From: Paracoccaceae bacterium
GTDB lineage: Bacteria; Pseudomonadota; Alphaproteobacteria; Rhodobacterales; Rhodobacteraceae
Assembly (NCBI GenBank): GCA_003250135.1
Contig: QKHF01000004.1
Coordinates: 1-13,750 of the forward strand
Length of the DNA: 13,750 nucleotides
Direction of reading: 5' to 3'
Below are positions 1 to 6,721 of the stretch, in pieces; within the stretch, counting starts at the first letter, position 1; the number at the start of each line of letters is the position of its first letter. The notes below the pieces were generated by a model. That model did not search any database and was not told where the DNA came from. It saw only the letters and a list, made by a program, of their open reading frames with translations. The position numbers and the translations under genes were made by a program.

Positions 1-2
1 TG

Positions 3-908
3 GTAATGGCGTTGATCGCGCCGGGCTGGCGGTGTCTGCGCGGGCAAATCTTGTGTGTCGCCCTGTTCGGAGTGTCCCTTGTTCTCGGAACTCTTCTGAT
101 CTTCTCACTGAACTGGACCGCTTACGGCGTCTTCGGCGTCAGAATCGATGAGTGGCGCGGCGCCACACCGACCCACGACTTCGCCGACGCCTTGGATATG
201 CTGGCTGCCTATGTCGATCTCCTGCGCGACAATCTGGAGTCGATGATGCATTTGCCGCTCCCGATCGTGGCTGCGGGCGCGGGCGCCGCTCTGCTTTTGC
301 TGCTTATGGTGGATCGCGTCGCGACGGCGCGTGCATTATTGGCGTTGGCGGTTATTTTGGCGGTGCAAGCGGCGCAGGGCGTCGTCACCGGGTTGCTGAC
401 GCCTTTTCGTGGGCAGTTCCCGCTCTGGGTTGTTATCGCGGCGCTTCCCCTGCTTGGCCTCGGCGCCACCCGATCTGTCGGGCGCAGCGCATTCTTTGTT
501 CTCGCAGCTTTGGCCCTCCTAACAGTCGGAGCCCACCACTGGCGTTTGTTCGAGGCGTATTTCTTGCGATACCAGATCGCCACTCGCGACCTGTCAGAGG
601 CGGTCCACGCGACCGATCCTTTGGGCGTCGGCGCGATCTATGTCGTCGGCGATCCGCGCGAGATTCCGGGCGGCGACATGACACAGTCTTCACTGGCTCT
701 TCGCTATCGGCTGGAGATGCTGACAGACCGTAAGGTGGTGATGTGTTTTCGAGAGCCTGAGGTCTGCGCGCCTCTGGAGGCGCATTCCGGCCTGCCGACC
801 TATCCGGACCCGGGCTTCATCAGGGCGCTGCCTGGCGGCGACCTGCTCATCCGCCTGCCGGATACGCCCGAGGGCAAGATTGAGGACCCGACGCAATGGC
901 TGGGCTGA
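3..908 (+). CDS. Unrecognised multi-pass membrane protein, 3' portion (left end cut by window)
   Basis: I do not recognise this protein. The frame is open to the left edge, so the Met at base 6 may be internal and the gene probably starts outside the window. Counting that Met as residue 1, about five hydrophobic segments are visible (roughly 14-35, 85-102, 107-130, 138-153 and 160-177). A soluble tail of about 120 residues follows, including an IYVVGDPRE stretch and Cys at 247 and 254. Several membrane spans plus a soluble C-terminal part resemble the C-terminal half of GT-C-type or O-antigen-modifying membrane proteins, but no signature residue proves this. Its stop lies 13 bp inside ybgC, so the two may be translationally coupled. 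Base composition looks somewhat less GC-rich than the tol genes. That it is coding is fairly sure; the function is unknown. Confidence 0.6.
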   Translation, partial: VMALIAPGWRCLRGQILCVALFGVSLVLGTLLIFSLNWTAYGVFGVRIDEWRGATPTHDFADALDMLAAYVDLLRDNLESMMHLPLPIVAAGAGAALLLLLMVDRVATARALLALAVILAVQAAQGVVTGLLTPFRGQFPLWVVIAALPLLGLGATRSVGRSAFFVLAALALLTVGAHHWRLFEAYFLRYQIATRDLSEAVHATDPLGVGAIYVVGDPREIPGGDMTQSSLALRYRLEMLTDRKVVMCFREPEVCAPLEAHSGLPTYPDPGFIRALPGGDLLIRLPDTPEGKIEDPTQWLG

Positions 909-1315
909 CCCATCCTCCCCATCACTTGTCCGTGCGGATCTACTACGAGGACACCGATCTCGCAGGCGTCGTCTATTACGCGAATTACTTCAAGTTCATG
1001 GAGCGCGGTCGGACCGAGTTGCTGCGCGCCGCCGGCATCGAGCAGTCCCAGCTGAAAGAGGAGACCGGCCATGTCTTTGTCGTGCGGCGGGTCGAGTCGG
1101 ATTTCCTCGGCTCGGCGGTGTTCGACGACGTGTTGACGGTGGAGACGGGAATCGCCCGGCTCGCGGGCGCCAGCGTGACCATGTCTCAGAAAATTCTTCG
1201 CGGTGACGAAGTGTTGAACGACGCGACCGTGCTGATCGCCTGCCTCGGCCCCGACGGGCGTCCGGCGCGCATTCCTCCAGCCGTGAAAAGCGCTTTGAGC
1301 GAGCCCCTCGCCTGA
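896..1315 (+). CDS. ybgC: YbgC-type acyl-CoA thioesterase (Tol-Pal associated)
   Basis: Small hotdog-fold thioesterase of the 4-hydroxybenzoyl-CoA thioesterase/YbgC family, a cytoplasmic enzyme that hydrolyses acyl-CoA thioesters. Its gene is almost always found with tol-pal and is linked to phospholipid metabolism. The 139 residues match the usual length. The family motif is near the N-terminus: YYEDTDLAGVVYYANY at residues 16-31, where Asp21 aligns with the catalytic Asp (Asp17 in Pseudomonas 4-HBT). A typical strand follows around 110-125, ending in an LGPDGRPARIP segment. The start is supported by GAGGA at 882-886, nine bases before the ATG. It overlaps the end of the upstream membrane-protein gene by 13 bp. 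A 195-nt gap separates it from tolQ, so it may not share all tolQ transcription. Identification is secure; the natural substrate is not shown by the sequence. Confidence 0.93.
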   Translation: MAGLTHPPHHLSVRIYYEDTDLAGVVYYANYFKFMERGRTELLRAAGIEQSQLKEETGHVFVVRRVESDFLGSAVFDDVLTVETGIARLAGASVTMSQKILRGDEVLNDATVLIACLGPDGRPARIPPAVKSALSEPLA

Positions 1316-1324
1316 CGGCCGCCA

Positions 1325-1353
1325 TTGAAGCGGCGACCCCGCTCAGATACCAT
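1325..1353 (+). promoter_or_regulatory. Possible sigma70-type promoter for the tol operon
   Basis: TTGAAG (1325-1330) and TACCAT (1348-1353) lie 17 bases apart. Each box matches the standard -35 and -10 consensus at four of six positions. They sit in the 195-nt gap between ybgC and tolQ, where an operon promoter would be expected. The -10 box overlaps the small hairpin at 1344-1358. In GC-rich DNA such matches are weak evidence on their own. Confidence 0.3.
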
Positions 1354-1358
1354 ATCTG
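1344..1358. repeat. Small inverted repeat in the ybgC-tolQ gap
   Basis: CAGATA (1344-1349) and TATCTG (1353-1358) are perfect inverted copies around a CCA loop. CCC at 1338-1340 can pair with GGG at 1359-1361 across a three-base bulge. It is AT-richer than its surroundings. It could be an operator-like site or a leader hairpin; no T run follows, so it is not an intrinsic terminator. The rest of the gap (1316-1510) holds no convincing gene. Confidence 0.35.
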
Positions 1359-1510
1359 GGGTTCGAATCCGGCGAGAGCCGCATTTTCGACAAATTGGTG
1401 CGCGACGCCCAAGATCACGGACACGAGGCGCGTCTAAACCCTGATCCCGAACCATCCGGACAGCAGAGCCGGGGCGGGATGCGGGGGACGAGTATGAGGC
1501 GGGACGAATT

Positions 1511-2209
1511 ATGGAAGCTGCCGTAGCGGCGCAGGAGATCGACTTCTCTCTGGCCGCGTTGTTCCTGAGGGCGACCTTCACGGTCAAGCTGGTGATGCTG
1601 CTGCTCATCTGCATGTCCGTGTGGTCCTGGGCGATCATTTTCGAGAAAACAGTCCGGCTGCGCCGCGTGCGCGCGAACTCGCAAATGTTCGAGGACGCGT
1701 TCTGGTCCGGACAAGCGCTGGACGACCTCTTTGAGCGGATCGGGCGCGAGCCGCGCTCGGCCATCGAGCGGGTATTCGCCGCGGGCATGAACGAGTGGCG
1801 CAAATCCGTCTCCAAGCGGGGCGGGCTGATCCCCGGCACGCGCGAACGCATCGACCGGTCGATGACCGTGGCCGTGGCGCGCGAGACCGAGAAGATTTCC
1901 GCCCGGCTCGGCTTTCTCGCCACCGTCGGCTCCACTGCGCCGTTCATCGGCCTTTTCGGCACCGTCTGGGGCATCAAGAACGCCTTCGAGGACATCGCGA
2001 TCCAGCAGAACACCAACCTCGCCGTGGTCGCGCCAGGCATCGCCGAGGCGCTGGTCGCCACCGCGTTGGGCCTGTTGGCGGCCATCCCGGCTGTCGTCGC
2101 CTACAACAAACTGAGCGCGGATGTGAACGGGCTGGGCGGCGAACTGGAGAATTTCGCCGACGAGTTCTCGACCATCCTCAGCCGCCAGATCGAGAAGGAC
2201 GCGGCGTGA
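1511..2209 (+). CDS. tolQ: TolQ, proton-channel subunit of the Tol-Pal motor
   Basis: Inner-membrane protein of the MotA/TolQ/ExbB family. With TolR it uses the proton gradient to energise TolA, which helps keep the outer membrane attached and constricted during division. The 232 residues and three hydrophobic segments (about 24-44, 133-157 and 173-198) with a large cytoplasmic loop between the first two match the family. The signature GLFGTVWGI (148-155) and EALVATALGL (179-188) place Thr151 and Thr184 where E. coli TolQ has the proton-path residues Thr145 and Thr178; the 33-residue spacing is the same. APGIAEAL and AAIPAVVAYN are also typical. GAGG at 1496-1499 is an acceptable but slightly distant ribosome site. 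It is followed after one base by tolR, as expected for a co-translated pair. Confidence 0.96.
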   Translation: MEAAVAAQEIDFSLAALFLRATFTVKLVMLLLICMSVWSWAIIFEKTVRLRRVRANSQMFEDAFWSGQALDDLFERIGREPRSAIERVFAAGMNEWRKSVSKRGGLIPGTRERIDRSMTVAVARETEKISARLGFLATVGSTAPFIGLFGTVWGIKNAFEDIAIQQNTNLAVVAPGIAEALVATALGLLAAIPAVVAYNKLSADVNGLGGELENFADEFSTILSRQIEKDAA

Positions 2210-2210
2210 G

Positions 2211-2693
2211 ATGGGCGCTGGCGTAAGATCGAAGCGAACGGCCGGGCGTCGTCGGACCCATCGCGATCAGCCGATGTCCGAGATCAATGTCACGCCCTTT
2301 GTGGACGTGATGCTGGTGCTTCTGATCATCTTCATGGTCGCGGCGCCGCTGCTGACCGTGGGCGTGCCGCTGAAACTGCCCGAGACCGCAGCCAATCCCT
2401 TGCCGCATGAGCAGGAGGAGCCGCTGACCGTCAGCCTTGACGCCGAGGGGCGGGTGTTCCTGCAATCCATCGAAATCCCGGATGAAGGCCTGCTGCCGAA
2501 GCTTCGCGCCGTGCTGGCCGAACGCACCACCGACCGAGTGTTTCTGCGCGCCGACGCCTCGCTTGACTATGGCCGCGTGATGGAGGTGATGGGCGCGCTC
2601 AACGGCGCTGGCATCCGCAACATCGGCCTTGTGACCGAAGCCAAGATCAAGACGGCCGCCGATGCTGGCGCGCCGACGGAAGCGGCGAACTGA
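2211..2693 (+). CDS. tolR: TolR, ion-driven stator subunit of the Tol-Pal motor
   Basis: ExbD/TolR-family inner-membrane protein of 160 residues. It has a short basic cytoplasmic N-terminus (about 1-21), one membrane helix (about 31-51) and a periplasmic domain thought to bind peptidoglycan. The hallmark MSEINVTPFVDVMLVLLIIF carries Asp32, equivalent to the protonated Asp23 of E. coli TolR. The periplasmic part includes a PLTVSLDAEGRVFL strand and the late region VFLRADASLDYGRVMEVMG typical of the family. The start at 2211 is preferred over the Met at residue 22 because AAGGA (2195-2199) precedes it by 11 bases and a basic N-terminal tail is usual in alphaproteobacterial TolR. It starts one base after the tolQ stop. 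Confidence 0.96.
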   Translation: MGAGVRSKRTAGRRRTHRDQPMSEINVTPFVDVMLVLLIIFMVAAPLLTVGVPLKLPETAANPLPHEQEEPLTVSLDAEGRVFLQSIEIPDEGLLPKLRAVLAERTTDRVFLRADASLDYGRVMEVMGALNGAGIRNIGLVTEAKIKTAADAGAPTEAAN

Positions 2694-2735
2694 AGGATGG
2701 CGCGCGCCCTGCATAAGCGGGAGGAAACGTCAGAG

Positions 2736-3713
2736 ATGCGAGTCGCCGCGCTCGTCTCGGGCGGCGCGCATCTGGCGATCGTCATCGCCGCCATCGTGGC
2801 CGGACAGCTCTTCACCTCGCGCGACTCGGCCGAGTTCCAGGTGGCCGAGGTGTCTCTGGTCCCCGCCAGTTCGTTCGACGCCGATATTTCCGACCGGCTG
2901 TCCGCCGCGCCCGAGACCGCCCCGACGCCGCCCGAAGCGCCGGAAGTATCTGCTCAGCCCGAGGAGGTCGCTCCGCCCGCGGCGCCCGCTCCCGCGCCCA
3001 GCCCGCGCCCGGCGCGGGAGGCCGCGCCGCCCGTACCCACCGAAGCGCCGGAGGATGTCGCGACTTTGGCCGCGCCTCCTGCGCCCGATGCGCCGACTCC
3101 GCCCGAGCCGGTGGAGACCGCCGAGCCGCCGCGGCCCGAGACGCCCGAACCGCCCGCCCAGCCAGAAGCCGCCGAGGCGCCTGAGCCGGACCCGGAGCAG
3201 CCGCCAGCCGAGGAGCGCGTCGCGCAGCCCCCGCCGCCGCGGCCGCGTCCCCAGCGCGTCGCCCGCGCCGCCGAGGCGGAGCCGCAGCCCTCGCCGGAGC
3301 CCGATCCTCAGCCGCAGCCGGCGGAGGCGACCGAGACGCCGACAGAGCAGCCCGCGCGCCCGACGGCGACCGCCCGCGCGCCCGAACGCACCGGGCCGCC
3401 GCTGACCTTCTCCGAGAAGGACGGCATCCGTTTCGCGATCCAGCGTTGCTGGTCCGTGCCGGTGGGGCTGGAGGCGGCGGAGAACCTGTCCATCACGCTT
3501 GGCGTCACCCTGTCGCGCGATGGAAACATCACCGCCGGTCCCACGCTGATGGCGCCGACGGGGCCGCTGTCGCGTGGGCACCAGGTCGCCTTCGGCGCGG
3601 CGCGACGGGCGATCCTGCGCTGTGCGCCCTACAAGGACTTCCCGCCCGAGAAATACGCGCAGTGGCGCGAGCTTGAAGTGACCTTCAATCCAAAGGAGAT
3701 GGTGATCCAATGA
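2736..3713 (+). CDS. tolA: TolA, periplasm-spanning protein with a Pro/Glu/Ala-rich arm
   Basis: TolA is anchored in the inner membrane by one N-terminal helix, moved by TolQR, and reaches Pal/TolB with its C-terminal domain. Here residues about 4-24 form the anchor. Residues about 58-220 are a low-complexity Pro/Glu/Ala arm rich in PEAP/PEPP-like units. Residues about 221-325 form a compact TolA/TonB-like domain with Cys238 and Cys296, which may form a disulfide like the one known in E. coli TolA domain III. I chose the ATG at 2736 because a strong GGGAGGAAA (2719-2727) precedes it at a good distance and because the anchor then begins at once. An in-frame ATG at 2697, directly after tolR, would add 13 residues and has no well-placed ribosome site, but remains possible. 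The stop overlaps the tolB start by 4 bp (ATGA). Identity rests mainly on architecture and position. Confidence 0.9.
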   Translation: MRVAALVSGGAHLAIVIAAIVAGQLFTSRDSAEFQVAEVSLVPASSFDADISDRLSAAPETAPTPPEAPEVSAQPEEVAPPAAPAPAPSPRPAREAAPPVPTEAPEDVATLAAPPAPDAPTPPEPVETAEPPRPETPEPPAQPEAAEAPEPDPEQPPAEERVAQPPPPRPRPQRVARAAEAEPQPSPEPDPQPQPAEATETPTEQPARPTATARAPERTGPPLTFSEKDGIRFAIQRCWSVPVGLEAAENLSITLGVTLSRDGNITAGPTLMAPTGPLSRGHQVAFGAARRAILRCAPYKDFPPEKYAQWRELEVTFNPKEMVIQ

Positions 3714-5056
3714 TCCATCCGCTTTCGCGTATCGGCCGTTGGCTGGCGCCGCTGTGTGCGGCGCTGGCGCTTGCCCCGCTTCCCGCGCTCGCGCAGGAGG
3801 CGTCGAGCGGCCCGCTGAGGATCGAGATCACCAAGGGCGTGGTGGAGCCGATGCCCATCGCGCTGCCCCCCTATCTGGCGGGCGATCCGCGTTCGGCCGA
3901 CTACGCCGCGCGGATCACCGAGGTGGTGGAGGCGGACCTCGTGCGCTCCGGCCTGTTCCGGCCCATCCCGAAAGAGGCGCATCTGGGCCGGGTGACCGAT
4001 TTCAACGCGCCGCCCAACTTCCCGGACTGGCGCGCGATCAACGCGCAGGCGCTGGTGACGGGGCAGGCCACGGTGGAGGCGGACGGCCGGCTTCTGGTCC
4101 AGTTCCGCCTGTGGGACGTGTTCGCGCAGGAGCAGATCGCCGGGTTCAAGTACCGCACCGACCCGGAAAGCTGGCGCCGCGTCTCGCACAAGGTGGCGGA
4201 TGCGATCTATTCCTCGCTGACCGGCGAGGACGGCTATTTCGACAGCCGCGTCGTCTTCGTCGATGAAACCGGCGCCAAGGGCGACCGCCGCAAGCGTCTC
4301 GCGATCATGGATCAGGACGGCGCCAATCTGCGTTATCTGACCTCCGGCGCGGACCTGGTGCTGACCCCGCGCTTCTCGCCCACGGATCAGGAGATCATCT
4401 ACATCTCCTACGCGCAGGGCGAGCCGCAGGTCTATCTCTTCAACATCGAGACCGGACAGCGCGAGGCGCTGGGCCAGTTTCCCGGCATGACCTTCGCGCC
4501 GCGCTTTTCTCCGGACGGGCGGCAGGTCGTGATTTCGCTGTCCCAAGGCGGCGCGACGGACATCTACGCCATGGACCTGGCGACTCGCCGCATGCGGCGG
4601 CTGACCAACACGCCGGCGATCGATACGTCGCCGTCCTTCTCTCCGGACGGGCGGCAGATCGTTTTTGAATCCGATCGTGGCGGCGCGCAGCAGCTGTACA
4701 TCATGGATGCGGGCGGCGGCGCGGCCAAGCGGATCAGCTTCGGCGACGGGCGCTACGGCACGCCTGTCTGGTCGCCTCGCGGCGACATCGTGGCTTTCAC
4801 CAAGATGATGCGCGGCCGGTTCCAGATCGGCGTGATGCGGATCGATGGCTCCAATGAGCGCATCCTCGCCGAAAGCTTTCTGGACGAGGGGCCGACCTGG
4901 GCGCCGAATGGCCGCGTTTTGATGTTCTTCCGTGAGACGCCGGGCGTGAATGGCGGCCCGCGGCTCTACTCCGTGGACTTGACCGGCCAGAACCTGCGCC
5001 CCGCGCCGACGCCGAGCTTCGCCTCGGACCCGGCCTGGTCGCCGCTTTTGCCCTGA
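3710..5056 (+). CDS. tolB: TolB, periplasmic beta-propeller protein
   Basis: Periplasmic partner of Pal and TolA. The 448 residues begin with a clear Sec signal peptide: charged start, hydrophobic core about 11-27, and ALA before a likely cleavage after Ala28. An alpha/beta N-terminal domain follows (about 30-180, including VTGQATVEADGRLLVQFRLW). The C-terminal part is a WD40-like propeller with repeated SPDGR motifs: SPDGRQ at 267 and again at 311 (44 residues apart, sharing an identical 18-base stretch), plus SPTDQ, SPRGD and APNGR versions in neighbouring blades. The ATG overlaps the tolA stop as ATGA, and GGAG at 3695-3698 precedes it by 11 bases. Length and architecture match E. coli TolB closely. 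No unusual features. Confidence 0.96.
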   Translation: MIHPLSRIGRWLAPLCAALALAPLPALAQEASSGPLRIEITKGVVEPMPIALPPYLAGDPRSADYAARITEVVEADLVRSGLFRPIPKEAHLGRVTDFNAPPNFPDWRAINAQALVTGQATVEADGRLLVQFRLWDVFAQEQIAGFKYRTDPESWRRVSHKVADAIYSSLTGEDGYFDSRVVFVDETGAKGDRRKRLAIMDQDGANLRYLTSGADLVLTPRFSPTDQEIIYISYAQGEPQVYLFNIETGQREALGQFPGMTFAPRFSPDGRQVVISLSQGGATDIYAMDLATRRMRRLTNTPAIDTSPSFSPDGRQIVFESDRGGAQQLYIMDAGGGAAKRISFGDGRYGTPVWSPRGDIVAFTKMMRGRFQIGVMRIDGSNERILAESFLDEGPTWAPNGRVLMFFRETPGVNGGPRLYSVDLTGQNLRPAPTPSFASDPAWSPLLP

Positions 5057-5125
5057 CGGGCGTTGCAGAGAGATTACGCGCGACCCCCGCGCGGACGAAA
5101 TGAGACGAGGAAAGGAACCCAACTC

Positions 5126-5638
5126 ATGAAAAACATTCGGAACGGGATTATCGCGCTTGCGGCCGCCGCGCTGCTCGGCGCGTGCTCCAACAGCCTGGAG
5201 GACGAGGCCGGACTGGGCGTCGATCCGACGGGCGGCGCCGGGGCGGGCGGCGCTGGCTCGATCGAGGAGAGCTCGATCGAGTATTTCAACGTGCAGGTTG
5301 GCGATCGCGTGTTCTTCGGCACCGATTCCAGCGAGCTGGACAGCGCCGCGATCCAGACGCTGACCCGCCAGGCCCGGTGGCTGAACGACTACTCGACCGC
5401 CGACATCGTGATCGAAGGGCACGCGGACGAGCGCGGCACCCGCGATTACAACCTCGCCCTCGGCGCCCGCCGCGCCACGGCCGCCCGCAACTTCCTGCTG
5501 AGCCAGGGCGTGCCGGCCGAGCGCATCCGCGTCGTCAGCTACGGCAAGGAGCGCCCTGTCGCGCTGTGCTCGGATGAAAGCTGCTGGGGCCAGAACCGCC
5601 GCGCGGTGACGGTCGTCGCCGGCGGGCCGACCAGCTAA
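5126..5638 (+). CDS. pal: Pal, peptidoglycan-associated outer-membrane lipoprotein
   Basis: Outer-membrane lipoprotein that binds peptidoglycan through an OmpA-like domain and cycles between TolB and the cell wall. Starting at this ATG gives 170 residues: a lipoprotein signal with lipobox LGAC and lipidated Cys20, then a Gly/Ala-rich flexible linker (about 30-50), then the OmpA domain. The peptidoglycan-binding motif GHADERGTRDYNLALGARR is at 98-116 and NRRA at 157-160. Cys148 and Cys153 (CSDESC) are a pair often seen in alphaproteobacterial Pal and may form a disulfide. The open frame extends upstream to a TTG at 5063, but the lipobox position and GAGGAAAGGA at 5107-5116, nine bases before the ATG, support 5126. 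It lies about 70 nt after tolB in the same direction. Confidence 0.96.
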   Translation: MKNIRNGIIALAAAALLGACSNSLEDEAGLGVDPTGGAGAGGAGSIEESSIEYFNVQVGDRVFFGTDSSELDSAAIQTLTRQARWLNDYSTADIVIEGHADERGTRDYNLALGARRATAARNFLLSQGVPAERIRVVSYGKERPVALCSDESCWGQNRRAVTVVAGGPTS

Positions 5639-5653
5639 GGCGGGACTTGCGGC

Positions 5654-5677
5654 GGCGGGGCGCCTTTCGCCCCCGCC
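5654..5677 (+). terminator. GC-rich hairpin after pal (possible attenuator)
   Basis: GGCGGGGCG (5654-5662) can pair with CGCCCCCGCC (5668-5677) around a short CCTTT loop, with one bulged C. It begins 15 bases after the pal stop. No T run follows, so it is at most a weak or partial terminator, or an mRNA-stabilising 3' structure. Confidence 0.4.
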
Positions 5678-5698
5678 CGCAGGCCTGTTAATGAGCAA

Positions 5699-5728
5699 GG
5701 GGGCGGCCCGCGCGCGGGCCGCGACCCC
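5699..5728. repeat. Perfect 20-bp palindrome inside a longer hairpin, pal-cpoB gap
   Basis: Bases 5703-5722 read the same on both strands (GCGGCCCGCG and its reverse complement). GGGG (5699-5702) and CCCC (5725-5728) can extend the stem with a two-base GA bulge. It lies upstream of the supported cpoB start and so is non-coding. A third, weaker hairpin follows: GCGCG near 5734-5738 with CGCGC near 5746-5750. Possible roles are transcription attenuation, control of cpoB translation, or a protein-binding palindrome. No T tract follows. Confidence 0.5.
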
Positions 5729-5771
5729 GCAACGCGCGCTTCAGCCGCGCGCCCAGTCAGGAGACCGCCTG

Positions 5772-6719
5772 ATGCGCCACCCGACCGTGATCGCCCGCAG
5801 CGCCGCTCTTGCGGCTCTTTGCGTCGCCTGCCTGTGGAGCGGAGCCTCCAGCGCCCAGTCTTCCGCGGATATCCAGCGACTGAACTCCCGGATCGATGAT
5901 CTGGAGGCGCAGGTCGGAAACCTGCGCGCGGACTCCTACGCATCCGGCGGAGTCTCTGGCGGAACGTCCGCCGGCGGCGGGACGGTGGAATCGCAAGTCT
6001 TCCTGCGCCTCGACCGGCTGGAGGCGGAAATGCGCCGCCTGACCGGCGAGGTCGAACAGCTGGGCCATCGCATGACCCAGCTGGAGGAGGATCAGCGTCG
6101 CCGGTTCGAGGATATGGAGTTCCGCCTTTTGGAGCTCGAGGGGATTGACCCAACGAGCCTTCAGGGCGGGACGCAGGGCGCGGCGTCGATCCCTGCGACC
6201 GGCGGAGCGGCGGCTGCCGCAGGCGCGGCGGTGGGCGGCGAAAGCGGCCCGGCGCTGGCTCCCGGCTCGAGCGTACTTGGCGAGATTCCGGCCGGCGGCG
6301 AAGCGGCGACCGGAGGTGCGGCGACCGCTGGCGGCGACGAGGCGGCCTATCAGTCCGCCCTCGCCATGCTTCAGCGCGGCGACAGCGACGGGGCGGAGCG
6401 CGCCTTCCGCAGCTTCGTCGTGGACCACCCCACCAGCACGTATGGCGGCGAAGCGCGCTTCTGGATGGGCGAGATCAGCTACGCCCGCAGCGAATACCAG
6501 CAGGCCGCGCGGCTGTATCTGGATGTGCAGCAGAACTACCCCGACGATCGCAAGGCCCCGGATTCGCTGCTCAAGCTCGGCATGTCGCTGGCGCGCATGG
6601 GGCAGTCCCGCGAAGCCTGCCTGACCTTGCGAGAGGTGCCGATCCAGTATCCGGCGGCCGGACCGTCGGTTCTGCGCGGGGCGGAGATCGAAGGCCGGCG
6701 CCTGAACTGCGGGTTCTGA
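5772..6719 (+). CDS. cpoB: CpoB (YbgF), periplasmic coordinator of division
   Basis: Periplasmic protein that links the Tol machine to peptidoglycan synthesis at the division site in E. coli. From this ATG it is 315 residues: a signal peptide with likely cleavage after Ala28 (SGASSA before Gln29); a coiled-coil region split in two (about 31-53 and 73-122, rich in heptad Leu/Arg/Glu); a Gly/Ala-rich linker (about 125-190); and a TPR domain (about 191-315) with the typical AYQSALAMLQRGDSDGAERA, then EARFWMGEISYARSEYQQAA and LLKLGMSLARMGQSREAC repeats. The open frame runs up to an ATG at 5691, but AGGAG at 5759-5763 sits eight bases before 5772 and a proper signal peptide begins there, while the upstream segment would be Arg/Ala-rich and read through the palindromic hairpin. 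tilS follows after two bases. Confidence 0.93.
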   Translation: MRHPTVIARSAALAALCVACLWSGASSAQSSADIQRLNSRIDDLEAQVGNLRADSYASGGVSGGTSAGGGTVESQVFLRLDRLEAEMRRLTGEVEQLGHRMTQLEEDQRRRFEDMEFRLLELEGIDPTSLQGGTQGAASIPATGGAAAAAGAAVGGESGPALAPGSSVLGEIPAGGEAATGGAATAGGDEAAYQSALAMLQRGDSDGAERAFRSFVVDHPTSTYGGEARFWMGEISYARSEYQQAARLYLDVQQNYPDDRKAPDSLLKLGMSLARMGQSREACLTLREVPIQYPAAGPSVLRGAEIEGRRLNCGF

Positions 6720-6721
6720 CC

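Noticed and set aside
1318..1334. Hairpin just after ybgC (GCCGC with GCGGC) as a terminator
   Set aside because: The stem is only five base pairs with no T run.
1359..1380. GGTTCGAATCC resembles a tRNA T-loop, suggesting a tRNA gene or tRNA fragment
   Set aside because: Only the two innermost base pairs of a T-stem form, no matching acceptor strand (GGCTCTC) is found upstream, and no D or anticodon arm is visible.
2662..3405. 247-residue Arg/Pro-rich open frame on the plus strand inside tolA
   Set aside because: It is the +1 frame of the Pro/Glu/Ala repeat region, consisting almost only of Arg, Pro and Ser, and has no ribosome site.
4508..4657. Identical 18-base stretches 132 bases apart, possibly a direct repeat
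   Set aside because: They encode the SPDGRQ motif of successive TolB propeller blades (44 residues apart) and are explained by protein structure.
3629..5698. 689-residue open frame on the minus strand opposite tolB and pal
   Set aside because: It is the antisense shadow of GC-rich codons in two certain genes, has an Arg/Ala/Gly/His-biased composition and no recognisable domain.
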